Shown: piece by piece, positions 34,760-46,128 of the stretch
Numbering within the stretch: the stretch's first letter is position 1
Layout: every line of letters begins with the position of its first letter
NCBI RefSeq assembly: GCF_004664715.2
Contig: NC_051063.1
Span: forward strand, 65,801,518 to 65,865,517
Origin: Peromyscus leucopus
Taxonomy: Eukaryota; Chordata; Mammalia; Rodentia; Cricetidae
Direction: 5' to 3'
DNA: 64,000 nt
Notes under the pieces: model-generated
Told to the model about the DNA's origin: nothing
What the model saw: only the letters and a program-made list of their open reading frames with translations
The model's database searches: none
Made by a program: the position numbers and the translations under genes

Positions 34760-34945
34760 GAGCCTTTGAAACCGTCACCATAATCAAGCAATGACTCTTT
34801 TGTCACCTCTCAATGCTCCCACAACCCATTAGTTCGAGCAAGAATATTTAGTTTGAGATCTCCTCTTTTAAAATTATATAGTACCATACACAGACTATTG
34901 TCACGACACACACGACTGTACATTAGAGTGTGAGACATGTAGTTA
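34760..34945 (-). mobile_element. possible ancient L1 3' fragment
   Basis: Ordered similarity to the old mammalian L1M 3' region read antisense: AAGAATATTTAGTTTGAGATCTCC, CAGACTATTGTCA and GACTGTACATTAGAGTG. It is highly diverged, so this is a pattern-recognition call only. Confidence 0.35.
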
Positions 34946-36929
34946 GGATGGTGGACAGTATAGAGTTCCCTCTAAAAATTATAAATAAGGCTTCCTTCCA
35001 TAGGACCCCATGCTCATGTTGATGGCAGCACTGTCCACAGCCGTGCAGAAACAGGGGAGACAGCATGAGGCGTGTTAAAACAGTAGGCCGTGTCCTGAAT
35101 GACTTACATATTTTACTGTAACCCCGCCCCCCACAGCATTGTTTTGTTAAAGAAGGCCACTGTAGTGGCTCCTAGGGAGGACCCCGAAAGCAGACCACCT
35201 GTGGGCTGTACCGAGAGCAGGCAGGGCAGACATGAACCTTCAACATGGGTGCATCCCAGTCTTGCATGGTGACTGTTTCACCTCACAGGACAAAAGGGAC
35301 CTTTCAGAGTTAAGGTGTCCAGATGAGACAGCGTCTCATGTTACACAGAGAGGCTCCATGTCACCAGAAGGATCCTTATAAGGGACAATGTGATGATGGA
35401 AAAGAAGCCAGAGGGAAGGGGCAGAAAGAAGACTGGGGAGGGGGGAGGGGCGGGAGAGGGGAGAGGAGACAGAGATAGGGAGAGACAGAGAGAGAGAGAG
35501 AGGAAAGCGGGGGAAAGCAGAAGAGGAAGGGGTGGGTACATTGCCTGCTCTCTAGCTCATGAAGCCGTAGGTCAGAAGACATGAGCTCATAATGGAACAT
35601 GATGTTTGGATAAACTCATTTCTCTATGTAATCCAAAATCCAGAAGCGAGCCACCTGCCTGCTGGGATCTAGCACAGGGGAAGCCTTAGGACTGGTTTAG
35701 GATAACTGTTTACAAGTGTCTTGGTGATGATTCAGACATCAAAATTCTCTGTTGCTTTGTCCAAATAAGAATCTAATGAGAAAGCCAAACACTGGTAGAG
35801 GTGAGAGAGATATGAAAATTACACAAATCCCCAAAGCATGCCGTGAGTTTCAAACATATGAGTTTATTTTAAAAGGCAATTGTGTCTATTATTTGTTCAA
35901 TGTTTATTACCATTTTAATCCATATTCATAAGAAGAAGGTGTGCTCGGAACAACAGTCTCCTGTGTCCCGAGTCCTCCTTCCTACTGGGGAGAAGCTGGA
36001 GGGGGGGCTCTGAGATACCAGAGCCAGGTTCAGTCTCGACAGTAAGCCTGGGGTGTTGTCAGCCGCCTGTTCTTTTCCCTTGGGAGGCAAGGTTGTGTGG
36101 TCAACAAGAATGGCATCAGGTGTGTCCTGCCTGTGGGTCAGGTGGCAGATTAAGAACTAGGTATTGGATTGGGAACATGGCTTAGGGGTGCAGAGCCATC
36201 CCCTTGGCCAGAGCAGTGTGTTTTATATTGGACTAAGGTCTGACCTGACCATTCAGCCTGGACAGTGTTGATGGTTGTGTCTAGGTCTTCATGGGGGAAT
36301 AGTGGCTTTGATAGCCCTAGACAGTAGCTGGCTTCTTACAGCATAACCTCTTGCCTTACAGCATAACACATTTTGCACGAAAACCCATTACCAATTTCTC
36401 TCCGGAAGCCCCACAAGTGAGCCATGGTAGAGACCTCAGGGAGAACTCATCTGTGTTTGGTCCTTCCTGATTTGAAGCCTTGCACTTTAGTGTTTTCTAA
36501 GGATGTGCTCTAGAGAGCCAGGAAGAAGGCAGGCTTAGGTGTCTTCTGGAGCCCAAACCCTGAAGCATCTTATAGAATGCCACTGTCTCCAGGCACAGGG
36601 TATGACTGATGGTAAGGGGAATCCTGTACCAGGGCCTAGCAGCCTAGAGCAGCTGGGTGGAGCCTGTCCAGGGAAGTCTGCATAAGCTGACACATGGACC
36701 TAGTGCTGGACCAGGAGGTATCTTTTAACATGGTACCAGTGTTGCTATGGTGATGCTAGGAACCTTGCCATGTTTCTGCCTCTAGTCAGCTCAAGTTCAT
36801 CTCATTTTAGTTATGAGCAGGAACAGAATTTCTAGTGGGTAAATAAGAACAAATTCACATGGAAATGATTTAATCTTTCCTAGGGAAGGATCTGGGGTTT
36901 CTGTACATGGCAGTGACTAGCCCAAACCA
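34946..36929. other. non-coding; polypurine tract at 35386-35530
   Basis: No gene seen. 35386-35530 is nearly all purine on the plus strand (GGGGAGGGGGGAGGGG, then AGAGAGAGAGAGAGG), a mirror-like tract prone to triplex formation. The Arg/Glu-rich plus frame and the Leu/Ser/Pro-rich minus frames across it are artefacts of composition. Confidence 0.6.
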
Positions 36930-37258
36930 TCAAATGTGAGATGTCCCCACGTAAGTTTGAGTTTGAACACTTGGTGCCCTGATGGTAGCACTGTTTGGGA
37001 AGACTATGAAACCTTTAAGAGTTGGGCCCCTGCTGGTGGAAGAGGTTACTGAGTAGGGGTGGTGGGGAGAGGGTGTGGGCCTTACTTCGGGTTCCTTCTT
37101 TGCTTCCTGAGTATGGATGCAGAGTGACCAGCCAGCTTTCTGCTCCTACTTCCATGCCTTCCCTCCAGTGATGCACTGTATCCCTTCAAACTGTAAGCCA
37201 GCATAAGCTGCTCACTGTCAGGTATTTTGTTACAGCAACAAGATAATTAACCAACATA
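36930..37258 (+). mobile_element. MaLR-like LTR repeat
   Basis: ACTGTTTGGGAAGACTATGAAACCTTTAAGAG, TGCTGGTGGAAGAGG, CCATGCCTTCCCTCCAGTGATG, CTGTATCCCTTCAAACTGTAAGCC and AGGTATTTTGTTACAGCAACAAG appear in the order of a common rodent/mammalian MaLR-type LTR. No internal region is present. Confidence 0.6.
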
Positions 37259-38055
37259 CATGCTAAACCTCATGCCTCGGGGAGGCTCAGTGGTTGTAAC
37301 TCATAGCCAAAGATAGAAAACTGACACCAGATTACTTGTGATATTAGATGCCCAGACACAGGTATAGACCGGATGCTAGGCTGCATCCCCTCAGTTTGTT
37401 CCCTGGGAATCTCCTAAGCTCAGGTCCTATAGCACCAGCCCACAGGGTACTGGAGGAAGCCTGTGGCTCTGTGGGGAAGGGCACTAGGAGTCAGCTCAAC
37501 CCTGAGCTAATGCTTCTTCCCGAAGCTACTGGCCTTCTCTTTAAATCACGAGTGTGCAATGTTGGGGAAGATTCTTCATGACACCTGAGCATGGCCCCTG
37601 GGGCTCATCTGCCAGGACTTATGAAGAGACCTGGCAAGTTTGAGGGGTAAAATGTACCAACACGAAGAACTGATGAGAGTCTGGCAGTGTCTGCCTGCTA
37701 GTCTAATCCATTAGCCAATCACATAGATGCACTGCACTGGGCATGGTTGCCTACTTCTGATGTTTCCCAAACTGCTAGTGCCATCCTTAGTAAGTGAGAT
37801 CTGATTTTTCCTGGGAAGATTTTTTTTTTTTTAAATCTAGATTGAACCTTCAAAAAGGCAGAAACAGGCTGGTCTCCAGGTGCCCTAGGGACCAGCCACA
37901 TTGCTATTACAGGACCAAGACAGCATGCAGTGTCTTCACAGGGAAAGGGAGGACATCTCTAGCCCCAGAACATGATTATCTAGAACTGAGTCAAAAGAGG
38001 ACCCAGAATGCATAAGAGCAGGCAGGTATGGATGCTGCCCTCTTTGCCAGGGCTT
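37259..38055. other. non-coding, nothing recognised
   Basis: Unique sequence with an 11-T run near 37820. No gene-like frame. Confidence 0.5.
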
Positions 38056-38058
38056 CTG

Positions 38059-38090
<32 letters not shown>

Positions 38091-38099
38091 AACAAAACA
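38056..38099. repeat. (AAAAC)n microsatellite
   Basis: About eight AAAAC units with one longer A-run, possibly an A-rich retroposon tail. The minus-strand 148-residue frame reads through it, giving the Phe/Val/Leu run. Confidence 0.95.
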
Positions 38100-38735
38100 G
38101 AGGGCTATGTTCCCGCTGAGATGGCAGGAAATGTGTGCAGGGGAGAGGGATCCTCCATGACCACATCACAGCATGCATTTTAAGAGATGAGCTAATTGGC
38201 CCCAGATCTGCAGCTCCCCACAGTCTAACAGTGGAAAAACAGGCAGTCGGGCCAGAAAATAATGGAAGAATGGGAATAGCCACCAGCCGTGAAAGGCTGC
38301 ACACACCAGGGCTACTGTGAGGAGATGTGTAGTGGAGAAGGAGGAGTGTGTAATGGATGGGGTTAGCCCATGTCTCAAACACCAGAAGAAGTCAGAGCAG
38401 AAGAGGACAGATATTCGAGTCTGAAGACAGCCTAAGGTCAGTAGTGACCATGGAGGGAGTGAGACCAAAGAATAGGACAAGTCTGAGGTGCCCTGGGGCT
38501 GGTGAGAGCAGGAGTATGGAGCCAGGCCAGGTGCAAGCTTGGCTGTTCTTGGGGGACACTGGCTAGGACTTCTTGGGTCCATGAAGAGTGTTCTTAGAAG
38601 GGGCAGAGCTACTGCATGTCACCTATCAACAGAAACAGTGGAAGAAGGGACAGGGGAAGAGTAGGCAGATGTTCCCTGTGGGGACCGTCCCGGATTAAGA
38701 CTTTAGCAGATACCCACTGTAGACACCAGTGCTGT
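38100..38735. other. non-coding, nothing recognised
   Basis: Unique sequence. Overlapping frames on both strands (138 residues minus, 61-69 residues plus) have no domain. Confidence 0.5.
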
Positions 38736-38737
38736 GT

Positions 38738-39145
38738 GACTCACCTTGGTTGTCAACTTGGTGGATTTGGAATGAACTAAACTCTGGCTGCTGGGCACTC
38801 CTGTGAGGGGTTTCTTAATCAGGTTAATTGAATTAGGAGGACACACCCTAAATCTTGGTGGCATCTTTAGGTGGCAGCCCTGACACAGGGACACAGAAGA
38901 AAAAAACTGGTTTTTGCCTGCCTGTCCTCACTCTCACTGGCAAGTCCATCCATTCTATTATGAGACATTTTCTTCACTGAGTTTAGAACCTACTTCTTTA
39001 AGATTCCAACATTGACCACGGATCTTTCAGGTTTTCAGCACCAGACTGGGACACTGAGACATCCAGCCTTGTGGACTGAACAACTACCGGATTCTTGACC
39101 TCTCAAAGGTGAGAAAGCCATTGTTGGATTACCTAGACCATACCT

Positions 39146-39199
<54 letters not shown>

Positions 39200-39332
39200 A
39201 TCTATCCATCCATCCATCCATCCATCCTCTCTCCCTCCCTACTGCCCACCCGCCCACCCGCTTGTCTGTCTATCCTAGTCTAGTAATTCTATTTCTTTAG
39301 GAAACCCTGCCTAATGTAGGTGTTATAACAGA
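38738..39332 (+). mobile_element. rodent LTR-like repeat with internal (TCTA)n
   Basis: TTGGTTGTCAACTTGGTGGATTTGG, ACTCCTGTGAGGGGTTTC, TGGCAAGTCCATCCATTC, GACATCCAGCCTTGTGGACTGAACAACTACCGGATTCTTG and CCATTGTTGGATTACC are collinear with a dispersed rodent LTR-like repeat. It resumes after the microsatellite with GGAAACCCTGCCTAATG. I do not name the subfamily. Confidence 0.6.
39147..39230. repeat. (TCTA)n(TCCA)n microsatellite
   Basis: About 13 TCTA units, then about six TCCA units and decayed CCTC/CCAC units, lying inside the LTR-like repeat. Confidence 0.97.
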
Positions 39333-41706
39333 CAGATTCCAGACCTGTGATGTGCAGTGATACAGTCACTAGCCACCTGCAGCTACCTAAATGTAATCTA
39401 ATCACCCACATTAAGGTTTGGCTGCCTTTGCTCTGCCTGGCTACAGAGCTGTGGCTGACCTGGACTACCACGCTGTACCATCAGGCCATCTGGCCACCAG
39501 AGAAGGAGGTATGGTTGCAGGGCTCTGGTGCAAAAGAGCCCCCCACATAGATTTGCCGAGTGAACTGTGATTCCATATAATTCAATTATGATAAGAGTTG
39601 GGATGTAGTGTGATTAAGAATCAGACCGTGGAGGTATAGGAGAAAATTAAAACAGCTGTTAATTTAATTTGAGTCCATATTCTTGGAGAACTGATTGTAA
39701 ATTGAAAATCCTAATTAATCTCACTTCTCACATTTTTCACATGAGCAAACTGACAATGTTGAACAGTGGCTAGAATATGGCACTTTCCCTTGGCCAGGGC
39801 CCTATGAGCTCTTGCGGTCTAGGTTTGGAGCCTGTAGGGATTTTGGTTGCACATGTCCAGGCAGGGATTCCTCTAAATCTGCTCAGAAGTGTACCTGTCC
39901 CTCCCTCTTGGCATCATCCTGGCACATGCCCAGATGGTCTAAAATTTCAGAAGGACTCCATGGCTGCTGTACCAGTCTCCAGTGTCTCTCCATAAATCCT
40001 GTCCTCCCCCTTAGCGACTTGGCAGTCTATATGGGTCTTACCAGTTAGTAGACAGTGCCTGCATCCCGTGGCCAGTGTGACAAGACAAGAAACAGAAAAG
40101 CCAACACCACCAAGTGGGGGAAAAACAACATACCTGTGGGCACCAGGATGGAATACCTAGAAAACTTGAGGAGAACTAGGTGGCAATCTAGCCCAGTCAC
40201 CAGGGTCCAGCTCATTTGCTGGTCTGACTCTTTCATGGGCAGCACCTCTCAGTTGTAGCGTTTTTCCCCAGGACTGACTGAAGCTGAGTGCAGGGTCCCC
40301 TTGGCCACAGTTTCCTGGGATGCTGTCACAGGTCCAGGTGCCTGTACAGTACGGGACCAGCCTTTGCAGAGGCAGCTAGTTCTCTCTTGTTCTGGCTTCC
40401 TGCTCTGCATTTCAGCTCTATCCTCAACCAGAGGGCAGCGGCTTCAAGACAGGCCAGTGAGGACTTTCCATGGTTATTCACCTTTTGCTTATCCTTATCT
40501 CCCTAGCTATTCCACAGGAGTGGATTCCACTGACCAGGCCACCTATCAGTGCCCTAGGTCACATAGCAATGGACACAGGGTCTAAACCAAGCACTAGACT
40601 CCAAAACCCCAAAGTTGTGATGTCCCTGATACAGAGCCTCATGATGGGAGAGACCTTTTCGCTCTGTCACTTCATTTCACAGATGGACAGCGAGGGGCAG
40701 AGGACAGGAAACAGAAGTGTGAGGCTCCGGGCCTCTGACACTTACCTGAATTCAGGTTGGTTTTAGACATAATGCAAGCATGACAAGGCCTGAAAGTGCG
40801 ACATATGAATGGAACCTCCCTAGTTGAAGTTGGAGGCTACCCTTCACGTGATCTACAACCAAGTCATTGCACTTAAATGAACGAATCAGCTCTTACATTT
40901 AAAACAGGTGTCTTGCAAATGCAACCCGCTGCCTGACCTGGACATTCTGGCGCAGCCCCAACTACTTGCTCACTGCCACACAATTAAATGATATGTGCCC
41001 TGTTCTTGGAATGATTCTAGCTTTGGAGATGTTGTCTTCTAGAAGTAGAGGTGTCATTAATAGTTGCTGCCCCCCAGTTGGTGGGCATCATAGTTCACGG
41101 TGCCCTTCCCAGACTTCTTTTCCTCTAGTGCTGGGTGGAGAGGGGGATGTGGTATAGACAGCACCTAGAGCAGAACTCAGACACTGGGCAGGGCTACCAG
41201 CTGGAGCCATGGCCCTGCCTGAGACTGGCTCTGGGGCTGGCCACGAGTCCTTGAATCATAGAACTAGCTAAATGATTCCCAAGAGTTGCTTATTGCATTT
41301 TAATAACTTAATATCTTTGTTTGGGCAACAGAGTTCTGGGGGCCAGGGCTGGCTGAGACAAGCCTTGGCTGGACTGAGCATATTCTAGACGAGGAAAGAG
41401 AGCAACTGTTCAGAATCCAAGGTCCAGGGATGCCTGCTGTTAACCTAGGATGCTCCTGATCTCAAATGGCCCAAGATGAGCTAAGGGCCATGCCATTTCT
41501 GTAGCTCAGAAACAGGGAACATTCAGAAATCACCAAACACTTAGAAGAATAAAACGCCATCCAGCTAAATAGCCAACAGGCAAGTGCTCTCACCTGTCTT
41601 TGGAGCTCGTAGGTCCTGTTTCTTGTGGTCCTCATGAATTCAACCAGCTCTAGCTCCACAGACATGTTTTTTATAGTGTGTTATATATCTCCCGATTTTT
41701 CAAAAG
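39333..41706. other. non-coding; possible conserved blocks 39555-39760 and 40850-41000
   Basis: No gene seen. 39555-39760 is dense in TAAT-type motifs (ATAATTCAATTATGATAAG, TTAATTTAATTTGAG, TCCTAATTAATCTCAC). 40850-41000 has a similar look (CACGTGATC, TTAAATGAACGAATCAGC, ACAATTAAATGATATG). Both resemble enhancer-type conserved non-coding DNA. Confidence 0.45.
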
Positions 41707-42003
41707 CAGTGTCTTGAAGTACCTACAACACACACGGTTTAAGCAGCATCCTGAAGTACCTACAGCACACATGGCTTGAGCAGCATCCTAAGGTACCTAC
41801 AACACACACGGCTTGAGCAGCATCCTAAGGTACCTACAACACACACAGTTTGAGCAGCATCCTAAGGTACCTACAACACACATGGCTTGAGCAGCATCCT
41901 AAGGTACCTACAGCACACACGGCTTGAGCAGCATCCTAAGGTACCTACAGCACACACGGCTTGAGCAGCATCCTAAGGTACCTACAGCACACATGTTTTT
42001 AAG
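41707..42003. repeat. 37-bp minisatellite, eight copies
   Basis: Unit CAGCATCCTAAGGTACCTAC AACACACACGGCTTGAG, 37 bp. Copies start at 41707, 41744, 41781, 41818, 41855, 41892, 41929 and 41966; the last is 38 bp. Copies differ at a few positions (GTACCTACAA/GTACCTACAG, CACGG/CATGG, GCTTGAG/GTTTAAG). The first copy is the most diverged and copies 6-7 are nearly identical. Spacing is continuous with no unique spacers. Confidence 0.98.
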
Positions 42004-44087
42004 CAGCAGTGGCTCTGGCTTGCAAACAAGATTTTGCATTTCTCAGAGTACTGTTCAACAGTCTACCCTTCTCCTCCTTTCCTCTTGACACAAGCCTCCT
42101 CCTCTCCCTTCTCCTTAGACACCCACAGTAGGAGTGGGCTAACTGGCCCTGTGAACACTGTGCCGTTGGGCCCTGAGCACTGGGCTCCCTGGATTTTTCC
42201 AAGGTCCCATCTTCACCTCCAACTATATGCACCGTCTTCTCTCCCTTTAAGGAAAAAAGAAGGAAAAAAAGAGAAAGAGAAAAAGAAAAGAATCTCCTCC
42301 TCAGGTGAAAGATTTAAAATAGTGCATGTCGTAACTACAATTATTTTTATCAGGAACCATAAAAATAATGTTGGGAAAAAATGGTGTTGAATTTTTCAGC
42401 TGACATACGAATGTGCTGGGATTCCAGCACATGACCGCAGGTAGATTTCTAATTTTGCCTCCATGCCTTGATGGGGCAGTTCTGGTAGGTGGCTGGCAAC
42501 CTTGTGAGGGACTTTGGTTAGGGCCTGTCTTTGGGTGCTGTCTTTCTTTGGGACCTGGCCTTCTAAGCTTCACTTGCCATGCTTCCTCTGCTCTTGCTGT
42601 GTAGGTGGAATTACCAAGGTCAGTGCCCAGTGCCCTCCTGAAACTGTGCTAGTGCCTGAACTTATCTTGCTAAGTAATAATTTCCACATCTATTTCAGAC
42701 AATGAGAAAAGTCCTGAATATTTATAAGTGTTGGGGCTCACCTGAGGGATTCCTTAGAGAGCCTGGTTCACTTCTTTTAGCAGGTTGTGCTGGCAGGCAG
42801 TTACAGTAGCAACGAGACTGCCATGGGGCACTTGGCACGGACATTCACTAATACGACCAGTAGCCAGAGCTGGATAGTTGTGAGAGGCTGACACACGGAT
42901 CCCTTCCAATCCTGGGGCCTCCTCGTTCCTCCTGCCTAAGTTCGTGATGCTTTTAGAATAGTGAGGAAAGATGTATTATTTCACCAGGAGAGTTGAGGTC
43001 CTAGTTGGTGAATGGAGGAGTCCTATGAAGCACAGACCTGCCCCACCCCCCAGGCAGTTTTTTTGCTAGAAGGGTAGGAGAGGCAAGACAGAGCCATGGC
43101 CACCGGTCAGGCAGGATGTCTTGGTTTGGGAAGCTGGTTCTTAGCATACACAGGAAACAGATGGGGAGGGGATCTGGATGGTCTTCTGCCCCAAGTAATG
43201 AGAATATCGGTAATGGCAGGGGTGTGTCAGTGGGCAGCCTTAGGTGGGAGGACATGGCAGGCATATTGGTCAAGTGTGCCCCACACCAGGTGTGGTCTGC
43301 CTGTCCCCTCAGGTAATCTGTGAGGAGCACAGCACAGACGGGGAGGGGGTACCCAGAGCATTTACCACCTCCCTTCTCTCCCTGGCTTGGATGGCAGAAT
43401 GATGTTCCCTGCCCCCCACATTTTCATCTCATATCTTTAACTTCTGATGTTTGTACTTCACAATTATGGAAATACTTGTAATATTTATAATAGCTGCTTC
43501 AGACTTTTATTGTTATAGTTCATTTTTAACTCTTGTTATTTGTCCCACACTGTTTACCCCATGTCCCATGTACCCGAGACCCTGTTCTGATGGGAACACC
43601 ACCCATCCCACTCCTGTACCAACTGTGGGAGTTGTTGGAGCTACAGCATTCTGGTGCGTCGTCTTCAGACTCAGGGAATGCTAACCATGCATACTGAGCT
43701 CTCTACCCAGCTTGCCCAGGTCCCTGCACTCCTGTTGCCCTCCTGTCAGCTCTGCCGCTTTCAAAGCCAGATGGCTGGACTTGGGTGATGCCCCTTGGCT
43801 TTGCTCCCTGGGGCAGCTCCTGTGCTATGAGCTTGGACACTGTAGGTCTCCCCACTGCAGCAGCTTCCTGATGTGAGCTGAGGGCCCACAGGGCTCCCCA
43901 TTGGAGCTTTACCTCTCTTGAGAATCCCATTTATTTGATACCTGTTGTCCAGTACTTGAGAACTGTTATTTCATATATTTAATTCGTTTTTCTACTTCTT
44001 TCCACAAGGAGGTCAATTCCCACAGTATTTGATCCCTGAAGAAGCTGAGCAAGGGTTTGTTATTTAGTTTATGGTTGTCCATTTTGC
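42004..44087. other. non-coding; AT-rich block with hairpin near 42300-42435
   Basis: No gene seen. 42240-42295 is a purine-rich A/G tract. 42305-42435 holds AT-rich motifs and a perfect hairpin (42411-42432). 43430-43560 is another AT-rich block. Short frames lack domains. Confidence 0.5.
42411..42432. repeat. perfect 9-bp hairpin
   Basis: Arms ATGTGCTGG and CCAGCACAT with loop GATT, in otherwise unique sequence. Confidence 0.85.
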
Positions 44088-44180
44088 TTTTTTTTTTTTT
44101 TTTTTTTTTTTGGAGGAAGGGTAGAATCTCATGTAGCTCAGGCTGGCCTGGAACCTTCTTTGCACTCACTACATGCTGCC
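44088..44180 (-). mobile_element. B1 SINE fragment, antisense, with T-run
   Basis: A 24-T run followed by GGAGGAAGGGTAGAATCTCATGTAGCTCAGGCTGGCCTGGAACC is the 3' half of B1 read antisense; the rest is missing. Confidence 0.75.
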
Positions 44181-44256
44181 CTGAAAAACTATGTATAACG
44201 TTATAACCTGGATGTCACCTAGCATGGGTGAGATCAACCAATCTCATTCAGCCTCT

Positions 44257-44293
<37 letters not shown>

Positions 44294-45357
44294 TATACAA
44301 AGGTTCATGTTTAGGGTTTGTTTAGGTATACTCACCCTGAGGCAGGACTCATACAGAACAGACTTTCCTGCTTCCTGCAAAGCCTCTTCCCTCCCAGGGT
44401 GTCTCAGTTCAGCTTCTAGATGTCTCTCAAGCAGCTGAATGCCTGTACAAGCTTTCTGCACCTTTTAGTTTTTTCCCCCCAGCAAACCAGGCCTCTTAGA
44501 GGAGGAGATTAGCGTCACCTTAGGAACACAAGGCACTTTATTGGAAGATCGCCTTGTGAGTAAGAGAGACTTTAAATTAAGTTTAGCAGGCTGGTGCCAT
44601 GACCTACATAAGGAAGTCCCGGGCTCCTGACTGTGATTGTCTGCCTGCGAGGCTGGGAGAATTGTAGGGGAAGATTAGAGTGGGACTTCCACCTGTAATC
44701 GCCTCCTACAGACACAACGGGTTGCAGACATGGGCGTTCGTGGCGCCTGAATGTAAGGGTGATAAGTTGGTAAGCCCAAGGAGGCCAGGCAGTGCTTGGT
44801 GGGGTCATGGGTACTTGGGGAGAGTCTGACTGTTGGCTCAGGCAGGAGAGCGCCAATCACCAGCATCCAGAGGACAGTGAGAGGTCAGCAGCAACCAGTG
44901 ATTTCTCATCTCTCTCAACATCAAACAAAATGCTGAGATTAGCTTTGGACAATTGATAAAACATTGTGTACCATGCATCACGCTGTCTCACAGCCTGGGT
45001 AGACAGGGGCTGTTGTTCCCAGGAAAGAGTGTGCAAAGCAGAAGCAGATGTCAGCTCCAGGGCATTCTGTTCCCCTCAGAAACCACCAGCATCCCCACAG
45101 TCATGTGGAGCTATGGCTGGTGAAGTGTTCTGGTGAGCTCATGGATGAGTTTCACATGGCTTGGACTGTGGTGGGATACTCCCTGATGACAATGAGAGCC
45201 TAGGGCCCCTAGGGGCTAGACTTTGGTGAGGTCCTTAGGGTAAGTACCAAGTCCACAACCGTGCTTTGGGATCTTAGGAAAGAAAAGGCGGGGATTTAGA
45301 GCAGCTGTAAACTTTTCTGGAATTCTATCAGAGACTGCAGTGAAAGGGATATGAGAA
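44181..45357. other. non-coding; (TG)n at 44259-44292
   Basis: A pure (TG)17 microsatellite lies at 44259-44292. The remainder is unique with no gene-like frame. Confidence 0.6.
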
Positions 45358-45740
45358 TTGTACTCATTTATCCATCCACTCACCTATCCACCTACCCATT
45401 CATCTACTTCTCACCCATCTAGCTACCCATCCATCCACTTACTCACCTACTCATCCACACAGCCATCTATCTGCCCCCCTCATCTATCTACTTACCCGAG
45501 CCCTTACCCATGTACCCACCTTTTCAATCAGTCTACCTATTCATCTACCTTCCCATCCATGTACCTACCCATCCACCTATCCACCCACCCTCACTTATCT
45601 ATCCATCTGCCTACCTGCCCACACACCCATTCACTTACCCCCTCAGCCATCTACCCACACACTTTCTACCTATCCACTCACCCACCCACCCTCTAACCCA
45701 TCCATTTACCCTCTCATCCATCTACCCATTCATCCATTGA
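45358..45740. repeat. degenerate YYAY tetranucleotide array
   Basis: About 380 bp built from CCAT, CTAC, CCAC, TCAT and CTAT words in ever-changing order, almost purely one A per four bases on a pyrimidine background. Tyr/Pro/Thr/His/Ser-rich frames of up to 112 residues on the plus strand are translations of the array. Confidence 0.95.
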
Positions 45741-45919
45741 TTTTCATGATTTTTTTTATAGTGCTTTGGATGGAGACAGGGCCTTGTGAAGTCCTAGACT
45801 CTGAACCACTCCAGACATCTTCATGATTCTTCCCAGATCTTTGTACATGGCAGCTGTGTGCTATTCCCCAGGACCAAATGTGACCCAATTGGAGTTAAAC
45901 AGGAAAGAGTGTGTTTCTT

Positions 45920-46045
45920 TTTTTAATTTTTTTATTAAGAATTTTTTTATTCATTTTACATACCAATCAAAGATCACCTCTTCCCTTCCCCTGCTCTTCC
46001 AGCCTCCCCCTCCAAAACCACTCCCCATTCCCTCCTACAAGAAGG
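45920..46045 (-). mobile_element. severely 5'-truncated L1 (126 bp), minus strand, with 15-bp target-site duplication
   Basis: The insert starts with the T-rich complement of the poly-A tail, then ATTCATTTTACATACCAATC and a pyrimidine-rich L1 3'UTR stretch. It is flanked by the exact duplication AAGAGTGTGTTTCTT at 45905-45919 and 46046-46060. Only the extreme L1 3' end is present. Confidence 0.9.
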
Positions 46046-46097
46046 AAGAGTGTGTTTCTTGCACTACAAGAGCAGTGATTTTTGTCTTTTCTCAGCA

Positions 46098-46128
46098 AAC
46101 GAACAAACAAACAAACAAACAAACAAAA
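46098..46128. repeat. (AAAC)n microsatellite
   Basis: About seven AAAC units in unique sequence. Confidence 0.95.

Noticed and set aside
41707..42003. Possible CRISPR-like array
   Set aside because: Copies are directly adjacent 37-bp tandem units without unique spacers, in mammalian DNA; it is a minisatellite.
45358..45740. Tyr/Pro/Thr/His-rich proteins on the plus strand
   Set aside because: Translations of a degenerate tetranucleotide repeat.
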